Shown here one piece after another: positions 8,774 through 18,142 of a stretch of 64,000 bases of DNA. The notes under the pieces are model-generated. The model saw nothing but the letters and a program-made list of their open reading frames with translations. It was not told where the DNA came from and did no database searches. A program made the position numbers and the translations under genes. Position 1 is the first letter of the stretch, and each line of letters begins with the position of its first letter. Origin of the DNA: Phenylobacterium immobile (ATCC 35973) (GTDB lineage Bacteria > Pseudomonadota > Alphaproteobacteria > Caulobacterales > Caulobacteraceae); NCBI RefSeq assembly GCF_001375595.1, contig NZ_CVJQ01000001.1, positions 1,736,001 through 1,800,000 of the forward strand, written 5' to 3'.

Positions 8774-9196
8774 ATGCGTGGTCCGTGGCATCTTTGGGTG
8801 GTGGTCGTACTCGGCGTCCTCTGGAACGGCTTCGGCGCCTATGACTTCCTCATGTCCATGATCCGCGGCGAAGCCTATTTCCGCGAGATGGGCATGACCG
8901 ACGCGCAGATCGCCCTGCAGAACGCCATGCCCGTCTGGATGACCGGCGTCTGGGCGCTTGGGGTCTGGGGCGCGCTCGGCGGCGTCCTGCTGCTGGCGCT
9001 GCGCTCGCGCTACGCCGTCATCGCCTTCGCCGGCTCGCTGGCCGGCGTCATCGCCATGCTGGTCTACAACTACCTCCTCAGCGACTACGCCAAGCTCATG
9101 GGAGCCGCGGCCAGCATGATGTGGATCATCTTCGCCGGCGCCGTCTTCTTCCTGGCCTACGCCCTGTTCGTGCGGAAACGCGGCGTTCTGCGCTGA
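8774..9196 (+). CDS. Predicted four-helix membrane protein
   Basis: I do not recognise a named family. The 140-residue product is mostly hydrophobic, with four likely helices: about 5-25, 55-78, 82-105 and 110-133. It ends FVRKRGVLR, so the C-terminus is probably cytoplasmic. The pattern resembles small sugar-transporter-like or DUF membrane proteins common in alphaproteobacteria. ACGGAGGCT lies before the ATG. It sits between rarA and a pseudouridine synthase gene on the same strand. Confidence 0.8.
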   Translation: MRGPWHLWVVVVLGVLWNGFGAYDFLMSMIRGEAYFREMGMTDAQIALQNAMPVWMTGVWALGVWGALGGVLLLALRSRYAVIAFAGSLAGVIAMLVYNYLLSDYAKLMGAAASMMWIIFAGAVFFLAYALFVRKRGVLR

Positions 9197-9221
9197 GTGA
9201 ACTTTCTGCTAGAGCGCGCGG

Positions 9222-9965
9222 GTGAAGACGCCCGCGCCCACCCTGAAGCCTGTTTCGCTCACGCCCGACGAGGTCGCCTTCGTGCGCAGCCTCGTGATCT
9301 TCGAGGACGCGGAGATCCTGGCGTTGGCCAAGCCATCTGGCCTCTCCAGCCAGGGGGGCCGAGGGCAGGCCAACACCCTGGATGAACTGCTCTGGGCCTT
9401 CGCCAAGCCGGGCAAGGCCCGCCCGCGCCTGATCCACCGCCTGGACCGCGACACGTCCGGCGTGATCCTCACCGCCAAGACCAAGCCGGCCGCCGGCTTC
9501 CTCGGCAAGGCGATGATGGCGCGCAAGTTCCGCAAGACCTATGTCGCCATTGTCACCCCCGGCGCGCCGGAGCCCCGGTCCGGCGTCATCGAGGCGCCGT
9601 TGCGCCGCGAGGAACAGGGCCGCGAGGTCTACATGCGCGTTTGCGCCGCCGACCACCCCGACGCGGAGACCGCGCTCAGCCGCTATCGCACCCTGGCCGC
9701 TACCGAACAGGCGGCGCTGCTGGAGCTCAATCCCGAGACCGGCCGCATGCACCAGCTGCGCGTGCATCTGGCGTCGCTCGGCCGGCCGATCTCCGGCGAC
9801 GTCCGCTACGGCGGCGCCCTGGTCGTCGCCGGACACGCGGTTCCCCGCCTCATGCTGCACGCCGGCGCCCTGCAGTTTCCGCACCCGGCGGGCGGCCTCA
9901 AGCGCATGGAGGCGCCCATGCCCGCGGACATGACGTCGCTGATTGCGGCCCTGAGCCTCAGCTGA
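9222..9965 (+). CDS. RluA-family pseudouridine synthase without S4 domain
   Basis: Converts uridine to pseudouridine in RNA. The 247-residue product starts at GTG. The catalytic motif is LIHRLDRDTSGVIL with Asp75, preceded by ILALAKPSGLSSQGG and followed by LLELNPETGRMHQLRVHLAS. There is no N-terminal S4 RNA-binding domain, unlike the homologue at 10959. The substrate cannot be told from sequence. The start is 25 bases after the previous stop. Confidence 0.9.
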   Translation: MKTPAPTLKPVSLTPDEVAFVRSLVIFEDAEILALAKPSGLSSQGGRGQANTLDELLWAFAKPGKARPRLIHRLDRDTSGVILTAKTKPAAGFLGKAMMARKFRKTYVAIVTPGAPEPRSGVIEAPLRREEQGREVYMRVCAADHPDAETALSRYRTLAATEQAALLELNPETGRMHQLRVHLASLGRPISGDVRYGGALVVAGHAVPRLMLHAGALQFPHPAGGLKRMEAPMPADMTSLIAALSLS

Positions 9966-10021
9966 CGGAACAGGCGACGGTCAGCGGCCGTTTCTGGCGT
10001 CATAGCAAGGACTGCAAAGCC

Positions 10022-10510
10022 ATGATCCGCCGCATCGCCGTCTTCGCCGCCGCCCTTTCCCTCGCGGCCTGCGCCTCGACCCCCACCTATTTCCAGGCCG
10101 CGCCCACGCCCACCGGCGTCGGCTATTCGGAGATGCGGATCGAAGCCAACCGCTACCGCGTCACCTTCCAGGGCGGGCCGGGGGCGCCGCCCGAGCAGGT
10201 CTCCGATTACGCCCTCCTGCGCGCCGCCGACCTGGCGCTGGCCGAAGGCTACGACTGGTTCGAGGTCACCAACCGCTACATGCGCCAGACCGGCTCGGGC
10301 AATGGCCCCAGGATCGGGCTGGGCGTCGGCGGCGGCAACTACGGGCGCAGCTCCGGCGTCGGCCTTGGCCTCGGCACCGGCTTCAATCTCGGTCCCGGAC
10401 CCGCGGTGGCGGCCACCGTGGAAGTCCTGATGGGCAAGGGCGCCAAGCCCGCGAGCCCCGAAGCCTACGACGCCCGCGACCTGCGTCGCGCCATGGGCGC
10501 GCGCACCTAG
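10022..10510 (+). CDS. CC0125/CC1285-type lipoprotein
   Basis: The 162-residue product begins MIRRIAVFAAALSLAACAST, a lipoprotein signal with lipobox LAAC (Cys17). It then shows VGYSEMRIEANRYRVTFQGG, DYALLRAADLALAEGYDWFE and a glycine-rich stretch, which resemble the Caulobacterales CC0125/CC1285 lipoprotein family. The function of that family is unknown. The ATG at 10022 is chosen over an earlier in-frame start because it gives a clean signal peptide. Confidence 0.85.
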   Translation: MIRRIAVFAAALSLAACASTPTYFQAAPTPTGVGYSEMRIEANRYRVTFQGGPGAPPEQVSDYALLRAADLALAEGYDWFEVTNRYMRQTGSGNGPRIGLGVGGGNYGRSSGVGLGLGTGFNLGPGPAVAATVEVLMGKGAKPASPEAYDARDLRRAMGART

Positions 10511-10578
10511 CCGCCACCGGTTGCGGGGGGCGGCAAGCGCTGCTGGCGCGCCGGCGCGGACGGAGGCATAACGCCCCC

Positions 10579-10962
10579 ATGCAACCCCTTCTTCTCGTGG
10601 CGGCGGGCGGCGCGGCGGGCGCGGTGGCGCGCTATCTGCTGGGCGTCGAGGCTCTGCGGCGGTTCGGCGCCGCCTGGCCCTACGGTACGGCGATCGCCAA
10701 CGTGCTCGGCGGCCTCCTGATGGGGCTGCTGGCCGCCGGCCTGGCGTTGCGCGGCGGCGAAGGTCAGGAGCGCCTGCGCCTCCTGTTGGCCGTGGGCGTC
10801 CTCGGCGGCTTCACCACCTTCTCGGCCTTCTCCTTGGAGACCGCCCTGATGATCGAACGCCGCGCCTTCGTCCAGGCCTTCGCCTACAGCCTGGGCTCGG
10901 TGGTCTTGTCCGTCGCGGCCCTGTTCGTGGGCCTGCTGCTCGCCCGGCGGCTCTTCGCATGA
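10579..10962 (+). CDS. fluC: Fluoride channel FluC/CrcB
   Basis: Small dual-topology membrane channel that exports fluoride. The 127-residue product has four helices and the family signatures GGAAGAVARYLLG (about 9-21), PYGTAIANVLGGLLMG (about 34-49) and GGFTTFSAFSLE (about 77-88), which line the pore and sodium site. No fluoride riboswitch consensus was seen upstream. The stop overlaps the start of the next gene by four bases, implying translational coupling. Confidence 0.95.
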   Translation: MQPLLLVAAGGAAGAVARYLLGVEALRRFGAAWPYGTAIANVLGGLLMGLLAAGLALRGGEGQERLRLLLAVGVLGGFTTFSAFSLETALMIERRAFVQAFAYSLGSVVLSVAALFVGLLLARRLFA

Positions 10963-11936
10963 AGGAAGTCCGCACGCTCTATGTCGACGCCGGCGAAGAC
11001 GGCGTTCGCCTCGACCGCTGGTTCAAGCGGCGCTGGCCGCACCTCAACCACGTCCAGATCCAGAAGCTCGCCCGTTCCGGCCAGATCCGCGTCGATGGCG
11101 GTCGCGCCAAGCCCGAGACACGCCTGACCGCCGGCGCCCAGGTCCGCGTCCCGCCGCTGCCGGACGAACAGGCGCCGCGCGACCGCGACGCCCTCGATCC
11201 CCGCGACGCCGCCTTCGCCCGCTCCCTCGTGCTCTATGAGGACGAGGAGGTCCTGGCCCTCAATAAGCCGGTGGGCCTGGCCGTTCAGGGCGGCACCAAG
11301 ACCCTGCGCCACGTCGACCGCCTGCTGAGCGCCTGGGGGGAGGGCGTCACCCGCCCCAAGCTGGTCCACCGGCTCGACCGCGACACCTCCGGCGTCCTGG
11401 TGCTGGGCAAGACCCCCGGCGCGGCCGCCAAGCTCGCCGGCGCCTTCGCCCGGCGCAAGGCGCAGAAAACCTACTGGGCCCTGGTCAACGGCTTTCCCAA
11501 GCCGGGCGAGGGCGTGCTCGACCTGCCGCTCGCCAAGCGCGGCGTCGGGGACCGCGAGATGGTCGTGCCTGCCGATCCCAATGACCCGGACGCCGCCCCC
11601 GCCGAGACCGAGTTCGTCACCATCAGCCGCGCGGGCCATCGCGTCGCCTGGATGGCCCTTCGCCCACACACTGGCCGCACCCACCAGCTGCGCGCCCATA
11701 TGAAGGCCATGGGCCACCCGATCCTCGGTGACCCCAAGTACGGCGATGAGGCCTCCGCGCCGCTCTCAGAGGGCCTGAAGCTGCAGCTGCACGCACGCCG
11801 CCTGGTGCTGCCGCATCCGTCGCGCGGAACCCTGATGCTGGAGGCGCCGCTCAGCCCGGAGATGCGCGCGGGCTTCGAGCGTTTCGGGTTCGACGAGCAC
11901 GAAGCCGATCCCGAGCCCTTTGCGCGCCGGCGCTAA
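10959..11936 (+). CDS. RluA/RluC-family pseudouridine synthase with S4 domain
   Basis: Probably a ribosomal large-subunit pseudouridine synthase. The 325-residue product has an S4 RNA-binding domain at about 14-70 (DGVRLDRWFKRRWPHLNHVQ) and a catalytic domain with LVHRLDRDTSGVLVLGK, Asp140 being the predicted nucleophile. HTGRTHQLRAHMKAMGHPIL follows. This layout matches RluC, the enzyme for U955, U2504 and U2580 of E. coli 23S rRNA; that exact assignment is inference. The ATG overlaps the fluC stop (ATGA). Confidence 0.93.
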   Translation: MKEVRTLYVDAGEDGVRLDRWFKRRWPHLNHVQIQKLARSGQIRVDGGRAKPETRLTAGAQVRVPPLPDEQAPRDRDALDPRDAAFARSLVLYEDEEVLALNKPVGLAVQGGTKTLRHVDRLLSAWGEGVTRPKLVHRLDRDTSGVLVLGKTPGAAAKLAGAFARRKAQKTYWALVNGFPKPGEGVLDLPLAKRGVGDREMVVPADPNDPDAAPAETEFVTISRAGHRVAWMALRPHTGRTHQLRAHMKAMGHPILGDPKYGDEASAPLSEGLKLQLHARRLVLPHPSRGTLMLEAPLSPEMRAGFERFGFDEHEADPEPFARRR

Positions 11937-11949
11937 CCAGGAGACACGC

Positions 11950-12681
11950 GTGCGAAAGGGTTACATCGAGGCGACCGACAAGGTGCGGCGGTTCTACGCC
12001 GATGTCAGCGTCACCCAAATCAACGGCGGATTCGGTGTCAGTCTGGATGGCAAGACCTTGCGGACGCCCAAGGGCGCGCCGCTGGTCCTGCCGTCCCGCG
12101 GCCTGGCCGAAAGGGTGGCTGAAGATTGGTCGCGCCAAGGCGAGGTGCTCGACCAGGCCGGCATGCACGCCACCCGCCTCGCCAACACCGCGGTCGAGGC
12201 CGTCGCCGTCGCCCGTGAGGCCGTGGCCCAGTCCTTCGCCGACTACGCCGGCTCCGACGTCCTCTGCTACTACGCCGACAGCCCCGCAGCCCTCGTCGCC
12301 CGCCAGCACGGCCTGTGGTCGCCCCTGCTTGATCGCGCGGACCGCGAGCTTGGCCTCACTTTCGTCCGCGTCGAGGGCGTGATCCACCGGCCGCAGCCGC
12401 CGCAGACCCTGGCGCGCGTGCGCGAACTCGCCGCCGCCAGCGATGACATCACCCTGGCGGGCCTCGCGTTCGGGATGTCTCTCTTCGGTTCGGCGGTCCT
12501 GTCGCTCGGTCTCCAGCGTGGCTGGATGAACGGCGAGGAGGCCTTCGATCTCTCGCGCCTCGACGAGGCCTGGCAGGAAGAGCAATGGGGCGTCGACGAA
12601 GAAGCCGCAGAGCGCACCGCCCGGCTGCGCGAAGAGGCGATCTTCCTGGAACGCTGGTTCAAAGCCGCGGCTCAGGCCTAA
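11950..12681 (+). CDS. ATP12-family F1-ATPase assembly chaperone
   Basis: ATP12 proteins help assemble the alpha subunits of the F1 ATP synthase and occur in mitochondria and alphaproteobacteria. The 243-residue product from GTG 11950 contains [40 protein letters not shown], the [11 protein letters not shown] motif and, near the end, [20 protein letters not shown]. The GTG has CAGGAGA seven bases upstream and was chosen over an earlier in-frame start that overlaps the previous gene. Confidence 0.9.
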   Translation: MRKGYIEATDKVRRFYADVSVTQINGGFGVSLDGKTLRTPKGAPLVLPSRGLAERVAEDWSRQGEVLDQAGMHATRLANTAVEAVAVAREAVAQSFADYAGSDVLCYYADSPAALVARQHGLWSPLLDRADRELGLTFVRVEGVIHRPQPPQTLARVRELAAASDDITLAGLAFGMSLFGSAVLSLGLQRGWMNGEEAFDLSRLDEAWQEEQWGVDEEAAERTARLREEAIFLERWFKAAAQA

Positions 12682-12715
12682 GCTCACGGCGACTCTTTCG
12701 AAGGAAGCCAAGCTC

Positions 12716-14248
12716 TTGAATGAGATCCTCGACGAACTGGCGCGCCGCCGCGCCGGCGCCCTGCAAGGCGGCGGTCAGCGCCGCATCGAGGCCCAGCACG
12801 CGAAGGGCAAGCTCACCGCCCGCGAACGCCTCGACCTGCTGCTCGACGAGGGCTCCTTCGAGGAGTTCGACATGTTCGTCGAGTCCCGCGCCACCGACTT
12901 CGGCATGGCCGAGCAGCGCATCCCCGGCGACGGCGTGGTCACCGGCTGGGGTCGCATCAACGGCCGAGTCGTCTTCGTTTTCTCCAAGGATTTCACGGTC
13001 TTCGGAGGGTCTCTTTCCTCAGCCCACGCCGGCAAGATCCTCAAGGTCCAGCGCCAGGCGCTTAAGGTCGGCGCGCCGATCATCGGCCTCTATGACGCTG
13101 GCGGCGCCCGCATCCAGGAGGGCGTCGAAAGCCTCGCCGGCTACGCCGAGATCTTCCAGGAGAACACCCTGGCCTCCGGCGTCATCCCCCAGATCAGCGT
13201 CATCATGGGCCCCTGCGCCGGCGGCGACGTCTATGCGCCCGCCATCACCGACTTCATCTTCATGGTGAAGGACACGAGCTACATGTACGTCACCGGTCCA
13301 GACGTGGTCCGCGCCGTGACGAACGAGACCGTCACCCACGCCGATCTTGGCGGGTACCGCGTCCACGCCATGAAGTCCGGCGTCGCCGACGGCGCCTTCG
13401 ACAACGACCTGGAGGCGCTCACCCAGGTCCGCCGCCTTATCGACTTCCTGCCGGTCTCCAATCGCGACAAGCCGCCGGTGCGCGAAAGCTTCGACGATCC
13501 GGTGCGCGAGGAGCCCTCGCTGGACAGCCTGGTGCCTGCAGACGCCAATCGGCCCTACGACATCAAGGAGCTCATCCTCAAGGTCGTCGATGAGGCCGAT
13601 TTCTTCGAGATTTCACCCGATTACGCCAAGAACATCGTCTGCGGCTTCGGCCGTATGGACGGTCAGCCGGTGGGTCTCGTCGCCAATCAACCGCAGGTCT
13701 TGGCCGGCGTCCTCGACATTGACGCCAGCCGCAAGGCCGCCCGCTTTGTGCGCTTCTGCGACGCCTTCGAGATCCCGATCATCACCTTCGTCGACGTCCC
13801 GGGGTTCATGCCGGGCACTCGCCAGGAGCAGGGCGCCCTGATCACCCATGGCGCCAAGCTGCTCTTCGCCTACGCCGAGGCCACCGTCCCGAAAATCACC
13901 GTCATCACCCGCAAGGCCTATGGCGGGGCCTATGATGTCATGGCCTCGAAACATCTGCGCGGCGACCTGAACTACGCCTGGCCCACCGCCGAGATCGCCG
14001 TCATGGGCGCCAAAGGGGCCGTTGAGATCATCTACCGCGCCGAAGCCGGCGACCCGGCCGCGCTGGCCGCTCGCGAGGCTGAATACAAGACCCGCTTCGC
14101 CAACCCCTTCGTCGCCGCCGCCCGCGGCTACATCGACGACGTCATCACCCCCGCCCAGACCCGCCGCCGCATCGTTCGCGGCTTGCAGAACTTAGCGGGA
14201 AAGAAGCTGACGAACCCTTGGAAAAAGCACGATAATATCCCGCTCTGA
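12716..14248 (+). CDS. pccB: Propionyl-CoA carboxylase beta subunit
   Basis: Carboxyltransferase subunit that moves CO2 from biotin to propionyl-CoA, giving methylmalonyl-CoA. The 510-residue product starts at TTG, preceded by GAAGGAAG. It contains [38 protein letters not shown], the acyl-CoA site [19 protein letters not shown] and [20 protein letters not shown], and ends HDNIPL, as is typical for PccB. A near-by ATG at 12720 is out of frame. Its partner pccA is 570 bases downstream, separated by msrB on the other strand. Confidence 0.95.
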   Translation: MNEILDELARRRAGALQGGGQRRIEAQHAKGKLTARERLDLLLDEGSFEEFDMFVESRATDFGMAEQRIPGDGVVTGWGRINGRVVFVFSKDFTVFGGSLSSAHAGKILKVQRQALKVGAPIIGLYDAGGARIQEGVESLAGYAEIFQENTLASGVIPQISVIMGPCAGGDVYAPAITDFIFMVKDTSYMYVTGPDVVRAVTNETVTHADLGGYRVHAMKSGVADGAFDNDLEALTQVRRLIDFLPVSNRDKPPVRESFDDPVREEPSLDSLVPADANRPYDIKELILKVVDEADFFEISPDYAKNIVCGFGRMDGQPVGLVANQPQVLAGVLDIDASRKAARFVRFCDAFEIPIITFVDVPGFMPGTRQEQGALITHGAKLLFAYAEATVPKITVITRKAYGGAYDVMASKHLRGDLNYAWPTAEIAVMGAKGAVEIIYRAEAGDPAALAAREAEYKTRFANPFVAAARGYIDDVITPAQTRRRIVRGLQNLAGKKLTNPWKKHDNIPL

Positions 14249-14255
14249 CTCGGCG

Positions 14256-14756
14256 TTACTCGGCCACCCGCCCGCTCTCTCGCCCGAGCCGGTCTGGCAG
14301 CGGCGCGCCGTCGGGCACGAACTCCAGCGACACGGAGTTGATGCAGAACCGTAGCCGCGTCGGCGGCGGGCCGTCGGGGAAGACGTGGCCCTGGTGGCTG
14401 TCGCACCGGCCGCATCGGGTCTCGATGCGCACCATGCCGTAGCTGGTGTCCTTGACCGCCTTCACATGAGTTTCGTCGATCGGCGCCCAGAATGACGGCC
14501 AGCCGGTGCCGCTCTCAAACTTGGTCTGGTGCTTGAACAGCGGAAGACCGCACAGTCGGCAGCAGTAGACCCCCTCGTCCTTCTGATCGAGCAGCCCGCC
14601 GCAGAAGGCCGCCTCCGTGCCGTGGTGCAGCAGGACGCGCGCCTCTTCGCCATCCAGGCTCGCTTCGAGCTTCTGACGTTCGGCCGGCGAAGGCGGGGTG
14701 AGATCAAAGCCGGAGGCGGAGATCATGGCGGGGGCGGGGGTCGGGGCGCTGCTCAT
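14256..14756 (-). CDS. msrB: Peptide-methionine (R)-S-oxide reductase
   Basis: Repairs oxidised methionine in proteins. The 166-residue product has the zinc pairs Cys66/Cys69 (CRLC) and Cys115/Cys118 (CGRC), the FESGTGWPSFW motif, and the catalytic Cys138 in RLRFCINSVSLEF. The N-terminus is slightly extended and lacks a clear signal peptide. It is transcribed against the flanking pccB and pccA and its stop nearly abuts the pccB stop. Confidence 0.96.
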   Translation of the reverse strand: MSSAPTPAPAMISASGFDLTPPSPAERQKLEASLDGEEARVLLHHGTEAAFCGGLLDQKDEGVYCCRLCGLPLFKHQTKFESGTGWPSFWAPIDETHVKAVKDTSYGMVRIETRCGRCDSHQGHVFPDGPPPTRLRFCINSVSLEFVPDGAPLPDRLGRESGRVAE

Positions 14757-14818
14757 CAGACAAACTTAGGCCTTCGCCACCGTTTGCCAAGGTCGCGCAG
14801 CCTAGCTATCGCTAGGCG

Positions 14819-16801
14819 ATGTTCGGCAAGATCCTGATCGCCAACCGCGGTGAAATCGCCGTTCGCATCATAAAGACCTGTAGGCGGCTGGGGATCGCCA
14901 CGGTGGTCGTCTATTCCGAGGCCGACGCCCAGTCGCTGGCTGTGGAGATGGCCGACGAATCCGTCCTGATCGGGCCCGCCCCCGCCGCCCAGTCCTATCT
15001 CCTGGCCGACCGCATTATCGAGGCCGCCAAGTGGACGGGCGCGGACGCTGTCCACCCCGGCTTCGGCTTCCTGTCGGAGAACGCCGGCTTCGCCCGCGCG
15101 CTGGAGGCCGCGGGCCTGGTGTTCATCGGCCCGAATCCCGCGGCCATCGACGCCATGGGCGACAAGATCGAGAGCAAGCGCGCCGCTGTCCGCGCCGGCG
15201 TCTCCGTCGTCCCGGGCCACGTCGGCGAGATCGACGACACAGACCACGCCGTGCGCATCGCCGAGGAGATCGGCTATCCGGTCATGCTGAAGGCCTCCGC
15301 CGGCGGCGGCGGCAAGGGCATCCGCATCGCCTATGGCCGCCAGGACGTGGAGGAGGGCTTTCCCGCCGTCCGCGCCGAGGCCAAGGCGAGCTTCGGCGAC
15401 GACCGCATCTTCATCGAGAAGTTCATCGAAAATCCGCGCCACATCGAAATCCAGGTGCTGGGCGACAAGCACGGGACCGTCCTCCACCTTTTCGAGCGCG
15501 AATGTTCGATCCAACGGCGCAACCAGAAGGTCATCGAGGAGGCGCCCAGCCCCTTGCTCGACCCTGAGACCCGCGCCGCCATGGGCGCCCAGGCTGTCGC
15601 GCTCGCCCGCGCCGTGGCCTACGACAGCGCCGGCACCGTCGAGTTCGTCGCAGGACAGGACAAGAGCTTCTACTTCCTTGAGATGAACACCCGCCTCCAG
15701 GTCGAACATCCGGTCACCGAGCTCATCACCGGCGTCGATCTTGTCGAGCAGATGATCCGCGTCGCCGCCGGCGCGCCCTTGAGCTTCGGCCAGGCGGATC
15801 TCGCCATCAACGGCTGGGCCATGGAGAGCCGGATCTATGCGGAAGATCCCTACCGCGGCTTCCTGCCCTCCATCGGCCGCCTGATCCGCTATGCGCCGCC
15901 CGCCGAGCACGAGAGGCCCGACAGTGTCGTCCGCAACGACGCCGGCGTCCGCGAAGGCGACGAGATCTCGATCCACTACGACCCGATGATCTCCAAGCTC
16001 TCGACATGGGCGCCGACGCGCATCGCCGCGATCGACGTCATGGGCGAGGCCCTGGAGCGTTTCCACATCGAGGGCCCGGCCCACAATGTGCCGTTCCTGG
16101 CGGCCGTCATGGACCAGCGGCGCTTCCGCGACGGCGCGCTGTCGACGCGTTACATCGCCGATGAATTCCCGGACGGCTTCCACGGCGCCCATCCGACCGA
16201 CCGGCAACGCGACCTGATGTGCGCGGTCGCCTGCGCGGCCCACGCCGTCCTGACCCGTCGTAACGCGCGCCAGGCTCGCACCGACTGGATCGTGATCGCC
16301 GGCGACAAGCGCACCGTGCGGATCGGCGATCTGGGCGACGCCGCCCTTGAGATCGAGATTCTCGGGGAAGGCCGAACACTCCGACTCACCGGCATCGACT
16401 GGCGCCCGGGCGCGCCGTTGTTCAGCGCTGTACTCGATGGCGAGGCCTTCGCCGCCGAGCTCACCCCCGCGGCGGAGGGTTTCGTGATCCGCCATCGCGC
16501 CGCGCAATCCCGCATCCTGGTGCTGACGCCCCGTTCGGCCGAGCTGCACGAGAAGTTGCCGCCGCGCCTGCCGGCCGACACCTCCAACCTGATCGTCTCG
16601 CCCATGCCGGGCCTGGTGGTCAGTCTTGATGTCGCCCCAGGCCAGGCCGTGCGCGCCGGTCAGCCGGTCGCCGTGGTCGAGGCGATGAAGATGCAGAACA
16701 TCATCCGCGCCGAGCGCGACGGCGTGGTGCGCTCTGTCGGCGCCAAGGCCGGCGACAGCGTCGCCGCCGACGAGGTGCTGGTCGAGTTCGTCACGCCATG
16801 A
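14819..16801 (+). CDS. pccA: Acetyl/propionyl-CoA carboxylase alpha subunit (biotin carboxylase plus biotin carrier)
   Basis: Carboxylates biotin with ATP and bicarbonate and carries it to PccB. The 660-residue product begins MFGKILIANRGEIAVRIIKT. The biotin carboxylase domain has the ATP loop ASAGGGGKGIRIAY (about 159-172), ERECSIQRRNQKVIEEAPSP and EMNTRLQVEHPVTE. A linker and the PCC-type BT domain follow, and the biotin domain at the C-terminus has VEAMKMQN with the biotinylated Lys at about residue 624. It is divergent from msrB and four bases overlap the next gene. Confidence 0.96.
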   Translation: MFGKILIANRGEIAVRIIKTCRRLGIATVVVYSEADAQSLAVEMADESVLIGPAPAAQSYLLADRIIEAAKWTGADAVHPGFGFLSENAGFARALEAAGLVFIGPNPAAIDAMGDKIESKRAAVRAGVSVVPGHVGEIDDTDHAVRIAEEIGYPVMLKASAGGGGKGIRIAYGRQDVEEGFPAVRAEAKASFGDDRIFIEKFIENPRHIEIQVLGDKHGTVLHLFERECSIQRRNQKVIEEAPSPLLDPETRAAMGAQAVALARAVAYDSAGTVEFVAGQDKSFYFLEMNTRLQVEHPVTELITGVDLVEQMIRVAAGAPLSFGQADLAINGWAMESRIYAEDPYRGFLPSIGRLIRYAPPAEHERPDSVVRNDAGVREGDEISIHYDPMISKLSTWAPTRIAAIDVMGEALERFHIEGPAHNVPFLAAVMDQRRFRDGALSTRYIADEFPDGFHGAHPTDRQRDLMCAVACAAHAVLTRRNARQARTDWIVIAGDKRTVRIGDLGDAALEIEILGEGRTLRLTGIDWRPGAPLFSAVLDGEAFAAELTPAAEGFVIRHRAAQSRILVLTPRSAELHEKLPPRLPADTSNLIVSPMPGLVVSLDVAPGQAVRAGQPVAVVEAMKMQNIIRAERDGVVRSVGAKAGDSVAADEVLVEFVTP

Positions 16802-17196
16802 GCCCGGCCACCGACTGGGGCGACCTGTTCTTCTCCGCCCAGGGCCGCGGCCCCCGGAACCTGAGCGTGCTGGCCGCCGCCATCCTGATCGCGCTCGCCG
16901 CCGTCTACGAGGCCGTCGCCGGCCAGACGCTCAGGCTCTTCACCGGCTGGTTCGCCTATCCGGCGCTCATCTATTGCGGCGCTTGCGTGCTCTCCAAGCG
17001 CCTGCACGACCGCGGCCGTTCTGGCTGGTGGGCGGCGCTCATTCTCGCCGCCCTGGCGGGCTGTTGGCCCCACCCCGACGGCTTCCTCGACTTCCTCTTC
17101 GCCCTGATCCTCGTCTGGGCCGTCGTCGAACTCGGCGTCCTCCACGGCGAACTGGGCGCCAACCGCTTCGGCGCCAACCCTATGCGGGCGGGCTAG
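16798..17196 (+). CDS. DUF805-like small membrane protein
   Basis: The 132-residue product has about four hydrophobic segments and the motif SKRLHDRGRSGWWA (about 65-78), the hallmark of DUF805 proteins. The family has no established function. Its ATG overlaps the pccA stop (ATGA), so it is translationally coupled to pccA, but no link with carboxylation is evident. Confidence 0.8.
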   Translation: MSPATDWGDLFFSAQGRGPRNLSVLAAAILIALAAVYEAVAGQTLRLFTGWFAYPALIYCGACVLSKRLHDRGRSGWWAALILAALAGCWPHPDGFLDFLFALILVWAVVELGVLHGELGANRFGANPMRAG

Positions 17197-17247
17197 GGCG
17201 TCGTCTCGCCGAGAATGGAAGTCGCGACCATCGGGAGGCGAGCCGTC

Positions 17248-17949
17248 TCAAAGCAGCGGTTCCGTCTCACTCAAGGCGCCGAACACCCGCTCGAATGACA
17301 CGCTCAGGGCCGCGTCTGCGTCCGCCATTCCGCCTGGTCGGCCCAGGTCGGCGAGGCTGGTCACGCCGAACGCCGTCTGTCCGCAGGGCACGATCCCCGC
17401 GAAATGCTCCAGGTTCGGCGCGACGTTCAACGAAATCCCATGGAAGCTCACCCAGCGGCGCAGCTTCACGCCGATCGCCGCGATCTTGTCTTCCTGTCCG
17501 CCGCCACGGTCGACCCAGACGCCGACGCGGCCGTCGCGCATTTCGCCGGTGACGCTCAGCTCGGCCAGGGCGCCGATCACCCAGGCCTCCAGCGCCGCCA
17601 CATAGGCGCGCACATCGCGGGCGCGCGCGTTAAGGTCCAACATCACATAGGCCACGCGTTGGCCGGGCCCGTGGTAGGTGAACTGTCCGCCGCGCGCGCT
17701 TTCGAACACGGGAAAGCGATCCGGATCCAGCAGGTCCTCGCGCTTGGCCGAGACGCCGGCGGTGTAGAGCGGTGGGTGTTCCAGCAGCCAGACCACCTCG
17801 CCGGCCTCCCCGGCGGCGATGGCGGCGACGCGGGCCTCCATCGCGGCCACGGCCTCTTCGTAGCCGACCGGCGCCGCGCTCACCGCCCAGCCGACGGGCT
17901 GCGCGTCGGCGCGCTGCAACGAAACGGAACGGGGCAGGGCGTCGAACAT
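17248..17949 (-). CDS. lipB: Lipoyl(octanoyl) transferase
   Basis: Transfers octanoate from acyl carrier protein to the lipoyl domains of 2-oxoacid dehydrogenases and the glycine cleavage H protein. The 233-residue product has the substrate motif [15 protein letters not shown] (about 87-101), Lys162 in [17 protein letters not shown] and the nucleophile Cys189 in [15 protein letters not shown]. Length is normal. It converges with the DUF805 gene. Confidence 0.96.
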   Translation of the reverse strand: MFDALPRSVSLQRADAQPVGWAVSAAPVGYEEAVAAMEARVAAIAAGEAGEVVWLLEHPPLYTAGVSAKREDLLDPDRFPVFESARGGQFTYHGPGQRVAYVMLDLNARARDVRAYVAALEAWVIGALAELSVTGEMRDGRVGVWVDRGGGQEDKIAAIGVKLRRWVSFHGISLNVAPNLEHFAGIVPCGQTAFGVTSLADLGRPGGMADADAALSVSFERVFGALSETEPLL

Positions 17950-18039
17950 CAGCCCAATGTGGTCCGCGCGCGCGCCTGCGCCAAGAGGCGGCGCTTCCCA
18001 AAGCCGGCGAGCTTTGCTAACCCCGCGCCTTCCTCACGT

Positions 18040-18124
18040 GCGGTCGTGGCGGAATTGGTAGACGCGCAGCGTTGAGGTCGCTGTGGGGCAACCCGTGGAA
18101 GTTCGAGTCTTCTCGACCGCACCA
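18040..18124 (+). tRNA. tRNA-Leu(GAG), copy 1
   Basis: An 85-base cloverleaf with an encoded CCA. The acceptor stem GCGGTCG/CGACCGC pairs perfectly. The anticodon stem CAGCG/CGCTG encloses TTGAGGT, giving anticodon GAG for CUC/CUU codons. A long variable arm is present, as expected for leucine. GCTAAC at 18016 could be its -10 element. It is identical to the copy at 20186. Confidence 0.97.
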
Positions 18125-18142
18125 TCTTCTTGAAGCCGCCGT

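Noticed and set aside
10511..10578. Fluoride riboswitch before fluC
   Set aside because: The short leader lacks the conserved pseudoknot sequences.
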